From Paenibacillus taichungensis (GTDB taxonomy: Bacteria > Bacillota > Bacilli > Paenibacillales > Paenibacillaceae), in NCBI RefSeq assembly GCF_013359905.1, contig NZ_JABMCC010000105.1:62001-126000 (forward strand): a stretch of DNA of 64,000 bases, in the 5' to 3' direction. Below are positions 61,393-64,000 of the stretch, piece after piece. The first letter of the stretch is position 1; every line of letters starts with the position of its first letter. A program made the translations under genes and the position numbers. The notes beneath the pieces were generated by a model. The model ran no database searches, was not told the DNA's origin, and saw only the letters and a program-made list of their open reading frames with translations.

Positions 61393-62616
61393 ATGACCAT
61401 GTCACCCCATGAAGTGCAGGCGTATGTGCTCACTTACCTGGAAACACTTGATTGTCAGATTATGGAGCGTTCTCCTGCCCATGTTACGGTAAAACTTTCA
61501 CCTGAAGCTGACAAGGCGTTAACCAACCGTCCGTATTATTGGGGATTTGTGGAGCGAACCGGCGCACCTGCGGAGACGATGTCCTTTACATTCGTCTTTG
61601 ATCCGGATACCTATCAGCAAGCTTTGGAAGCTGAAGAAGCAAAAGCTGCACAGTTAGCTCCACCAGCCTCACCAGGTGCCGATCCCGGTACCCCCGAGGC
61701 TCCCAAAGAGACTATTCTAGGTCGATACTTCGGTATTGTCCCTTCTCTGCCTCAGCTGGGACCCGGACGGATTTTGAAAGAAGATGTTGTATATGGCAGC
61801 CGCAGGTTGCAGCAGATCTTCAATGCAGCGCGTGAAGGTGGTGCGTTCGTGAACCTGTTTGAACAGGCTGCTAAAAGGCAATTGCGCGCTACTGCACCAG
61901 CAGTATACGAGCCATGGCTTGGTGTGTGTTTTAAAGTAGAATTTGCCTGTGATCTGAAAAAAGAGGAACTTCATTTTATCGGCATCTCCCTCAGAACAGG
62001 GGAAATTGTTGAGAAGTTCGGCTCGAAGCTGAACAGGCGTGACCTTAGCCCAAGGCTGGCTGAGAATATGCACGTACAGACTGCCAAAGTATCGTTATCC
62101 GATGCCGGGGCAGCTCTGGAATCGCATTTGACAAACCGCTTGCTGGAACTCGACTATAGCTGGGCAGAGAAAGCCAAAGAACGGCTTGATCTGGAGCTTG
62201 CTGTTGTCGACACGTACTATGAAGCAGTTCTTAGAGAGGACACCCCTGAGGTCGACGTCGACGTAGATACAACCTCCTCCAGCACAGACGGTTCAACGGA
62301 TCAGGAATATGCAGGGACCGGATCATTTGCTCCAATTCAGACTTCCCGCTCCGGCCCTTCCCGTATCCAGAATGTACGTCTGCAGCCCGTTCAACCAACT
62401 AATGTGACAATCGGATCAGATGTCGAACTCGCTGCTGAAGCTGCTGTTCAGGCAGAACCAGAAACGGACCCGGAACAGGATAAAGCCCGCCAAGCGGTCA
62501 TGGACCGGGAAGCCATGAAGCTGCAATACGAGACACGACGTACCGAGATGATCTGGCAATATGAGCCCAAAGTGAAGGTGACTGCGATTAGCAGTGGCAT
62601 GTTTCATTTAAGATAG
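61393..62616 (+). CDS. yqhG: YqhG family protein, extended
   Basis: A 407-residue protein whose N-terminal part (MSPHEVQAYVLTYLETL and YYWGFVERTGAPAETMSFTFVFD) and middle (RILKEDVVYGSRRLQQIFNAAREGG) match the YqhG family. Function unknown; soluble. Two low-complexity parts, not expected in the shorter B. subtilis protein of about 263 residues, are a Pro/Ala/Glu linker near 80-105 and an acidic, Ser/Thr-rich stretch near 285-320 (VDVDVDTTSSSTDG). AAAGGAGG at the end of yqhH serves as its ribosome binding site, so the two are translationally coupled and may form a complex. Confidence 0.88.
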   Translation: MTMSPHEVQAYVLTYLETLDCQIMERSPAHVTVKLSPEADKALTNRPYYWGFVERTGAPAETMSFTFVFDPDTYQQALEAEEAKAAQLAPPASPGADPGTPEAPKETILGRYFGIVPSLPQLGPGRILKEDVVYGSRRLQQIFNAAREGGAFVNLFEQAAKRQLRATAPAVYEPWLGVCFKVEFACDLKKEELHFIGISLRTGEIVEKFGSKLNRRDLSPRLAENMHVQTAKVSLSDAGAALESHLTNRLLELDYSWAEKAKERLDLELAVVDTYYEAVLREDTPEVDVDVDTTSSSTDGSTDQEYAGTGSFAPIQTSRSGPSRIQNVRLQPVQPTNVTIGSDVELAAEAAVQAEPETDPEQDKARQAVMDREAMKLQYETRRTEMIWQYEPKVKVTAISSGMFHLR

Positions 62617-62625
62617 ACGACGAAG

Positions 62626-62662
62626 ACACTACTTTTCCCGCAAATGACGGCAAAAGTAGTGT
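62626..62662 (+). terminator. Terminator of the yqhH-yqhG operon
   Basis: An 11-bp perfect stem (ACACTACTTTT with AAAAGTAGTGT) with CCG/CGG pairs inside, then TTATT. It lies 10 nt after the yqhG stop. Confidence 0.8.
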
Positions 62663-62799
62663 TTATTCATGAGTGGCATCCCGACAGGTTGCAGCAACCT
62701 TTGCATAACCCGTCCTCTAAAATGGAACTAGAAACGATTACGCAGCGAAAATGGAGTCCGTTTTGTCAGGATATGTACCCCAGAAAAGTAGGTGTTAGC

Positions 62800-63849
62800 A
62801 TGAAACGACCCTTCCACAAGGGATGGAATGTGATTCGCCGAATAACCGGAATTGTAATGTGCCTTCTATGTGTAATCACCTTGCTCCCCTTATTACAAGC
62901 TGAAGGTGCCGGAATTCAAAATGCATTTAGATCCGTACTCCCCACTACAATGGCTACAAGTACGGCGGAACTTCATTCCGACACACTGGCTCCTGATGCA
63001 GTACAACAATTTGCTCGCGAGCAAACCATCATTCTAAGTACTGAACATGAAAGGAACCATTGGGATCATGCCCAATTGGACTTTTATCCCCTCGGTCCAG
63101 GCACACGTAGCTGGTTGGTATACGCTAATGTTGGACAGTCACCCGTTGGTTATATGATCATTTCAGCTAACGACCAAGGACAATTTCAACTTAGCGAGTA
63201 TGGTCATGGAGAACAACGACCGTACAACTTTTCCTTGTTGGACCAAGCTCTGAATCGGCAGCAACTGGACTTGAAGGAGCTAATTACTAACGGAGGAGGG
63301 CTTCAATTACGCTATGCGCCTCCCCTGCTCACTTATTGGAAAGTGGAAAGACCTAACGATGATGCAATCTATATTGACGCAACCAATGGCGATACCTTGC
63401 CAACGGGTGTTCTGAATGCATTGGATAGGGACTCACAGCAGGCTACGAAACGAATGAAGTCCATAAGGTCAATATCTGTACAAGCTGTCGTGATAACGCC
63501 TGAAGATTCACTACAAGTCTCCTCGTTGTCCGTTGACTCCATGGATCTGCAACCTCTGTTTGATCCCGCGGACAATCTGTTATGGATCACTTCAAAAGCA
63601 CTTTCGATAAGCGACGTAAAGACATTGGATCAGCAATGGAAAGAGCATAAAAAGATCGTTTTCTCTGCAGATCAGCAAAATGTCTTGTATGGTGGGCCTT
63701 TGCCTGTCAGTGGTTATCAGATCTGGCGTGACGACCGTGGAACCGTTCAAAAACAATATGTAGCTATTGGCGGGAATACTTCGGTAAGACGATTTGTACC
63801 TCTTCAGACCTTGCTGCGCGACGGGCATTTCTATGCTGTGAAACCGTGA
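62800..63849 (+). CDS. Membrane-anchored or secreted protein of unknown function
   Basis: A 349-residue protein with an N-terminal basic stretch and one hydrophobic helix (about 17-35, IVMCLLCVITLLPLL), so it is exported or anchored with the rest outside. The outer part has no motif I recognise; WKVERPNDDAIYIDATNGDTLP resembles a PepSY-like or propeptide-like strand pattern, but weakly. No Cys for lipidation is visible after the helix. The start at 62800 is chosen because the terminator at 62626-62662 lies inside the longer frame and AGTAGGTG precedes this ATG. It ends before a terminator. Confidence 0.6.
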   Translation: MKRPFHKGWNVIRRITGIVMCLLCVITLLPLLQAEGAGIQNAFRSVLPTTMATSTAELHSDTLAPDAVQQFAREQTIILSTEHERNHWDHAQLDFYPLGPGTRSWLVYANVGQSPVGYMIISANDQGQFQLSEYGHGEQRPYNFSLLDQALNRQQLDLKELITNGGGLQLRYAPPLLTYWKVERPNDDAIYIDATNGDTLPTGVLNALDRDSQQATKRMKSIRSISVQAVVITPEDSLQVSSLSVDSMDLQPLFDPADNLLWITSKALSISDVKTLDQQWKEHKKIVFSADQQNVLYGGPLPVSGYQIWRDDRGTVQKQYVAIGGNTSVRRFVPLQTLLRDGHFYAVKP

Positions 63850-63867
63850 CCGATCCTCACAACAAAT

Positions 63868-63905
63868 AAGACGCCTTCCTCTAATTCTTGATAGGAATGC
63901 GTCTT
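63868..63905. terminator. Intrinsic terminator
   Basis: AAGACGC pairs with GCGTCTT and TTCCT with AGGAA (63868-63905, one mismatch), with T-rich flank on the plus strand; it may serve both directions. Confidence 0.75.
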
Positions 63906-63943
63906 TTTCTTTGGAAGAAGCTACTACTACGCTGGTTCTTTGA

Positions 63944-64000
63944 TTAACCTTTACGTGAAGAGCTTCGTTTCTGCATTTTCCCCTGCGAATCCATTGCTTT
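63944..64000 (-). CDS. Possible C-terminal end of a gene cut by the window edge
   Basis: On the minus strand the last 57 bases are open and end in TAA, encoding 18 residues ending KMQKRSSSRKG. The basic tail, the direction and the nearby terminator fit the end of a real gene, but so short a piece cannot be identified. Confidence 0.3.
   Translation of the reverse strand, partial: KAMDSQGKMQKRSSSRKG

Overview
This 64 kb window looks like chromosomal DNA of a Paenibacillus-type member of the Firmicutes (Bacillota). The evidence is strong AAGGAGG-type ribosome binding sites, many intrinsic terminators, close relatives of Bacillus subtilis genes (HelD, YwbE, YneQ, YqhH/YqhG, NhaK, adenine deaminase) and two complete YesM/YesN two-component systems wired to LplB/LplC-type sugar importers. 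No rRNA, tRNA, CRISPR array, prophage or transposase was seen. The window edge cuts two genes: an MFS transporter at the left and probably a small basic C-terminus at the right.

Region 1 (1-10 kb): two MFS transporters; an operon of an APH-fold kinase and a large cytoplasmic GH3 glycosidase; and a YicI-like GH31 alpha-xylosidase divergent from an AraC regulator. The shared promoter region of the last pair carries a perfect cre (CcpA) match and a 20-bp-period direct repeat.

Region 2 (10-20 kb): mostly housekeeping genes on the minus strand: a secreted TIM-barrel-like protein, adenine deaminase, HelD, a PNPOx-like protein, an aromatic-acid-exporter-like protein with a Fur-box-like site, an HD phosphohydrolase and an ACT-domain malic enzyme. 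A promoter-terminator pair beside helD, with no gene between, suggests a small RNA of about 100 nt.

Region 3 (20-31 kb): a galactan utilisation locus, all on the minus strand: sensor kinase, response regulator, lipoprotein binding protein, terminator, two permeases, GH53 galactanase and GH42 beta-galactosidase. Neither enzyme has a signal peptide, so galacto-oligosaccharides are probably imported and cut inside the cell. The importer has no ATPase of its own.

Region 4 (31-39.5 kb): an unknown membrane protein, then a second, paralogous kinase / regulator / permease / permease / binding protein cluster with no glycosidase. A perfect cre match lies just upstream of the kinase.

Region 5 (39.8-64 kb): transport, stress and envelope genes: a GntP-like permease, an EmrA/EmrB-type efflux pair, a polysaccharide deacetylase, an aldo/keto reductase, a NhaK-type antiporter, a MarR regulator divergent from a flavodoxin-like protein, a FAD monooxygenase, an OatA-like acyltransferase, a LysE exporter, a Crp/Fnr regulator with MsrA, two HAD phosphatases and the yqhH-yqhG pair.

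The features I could not tie to known genes are a dispersed MITE-like repeat present near two glycosidase operons, the candidate small RNA, a 32-bp orphan palindrome at 59.4 kb, a 20-bp perfect palindrome at 31.2 kb and a possible RBS-masking switch at 39.8 kb.
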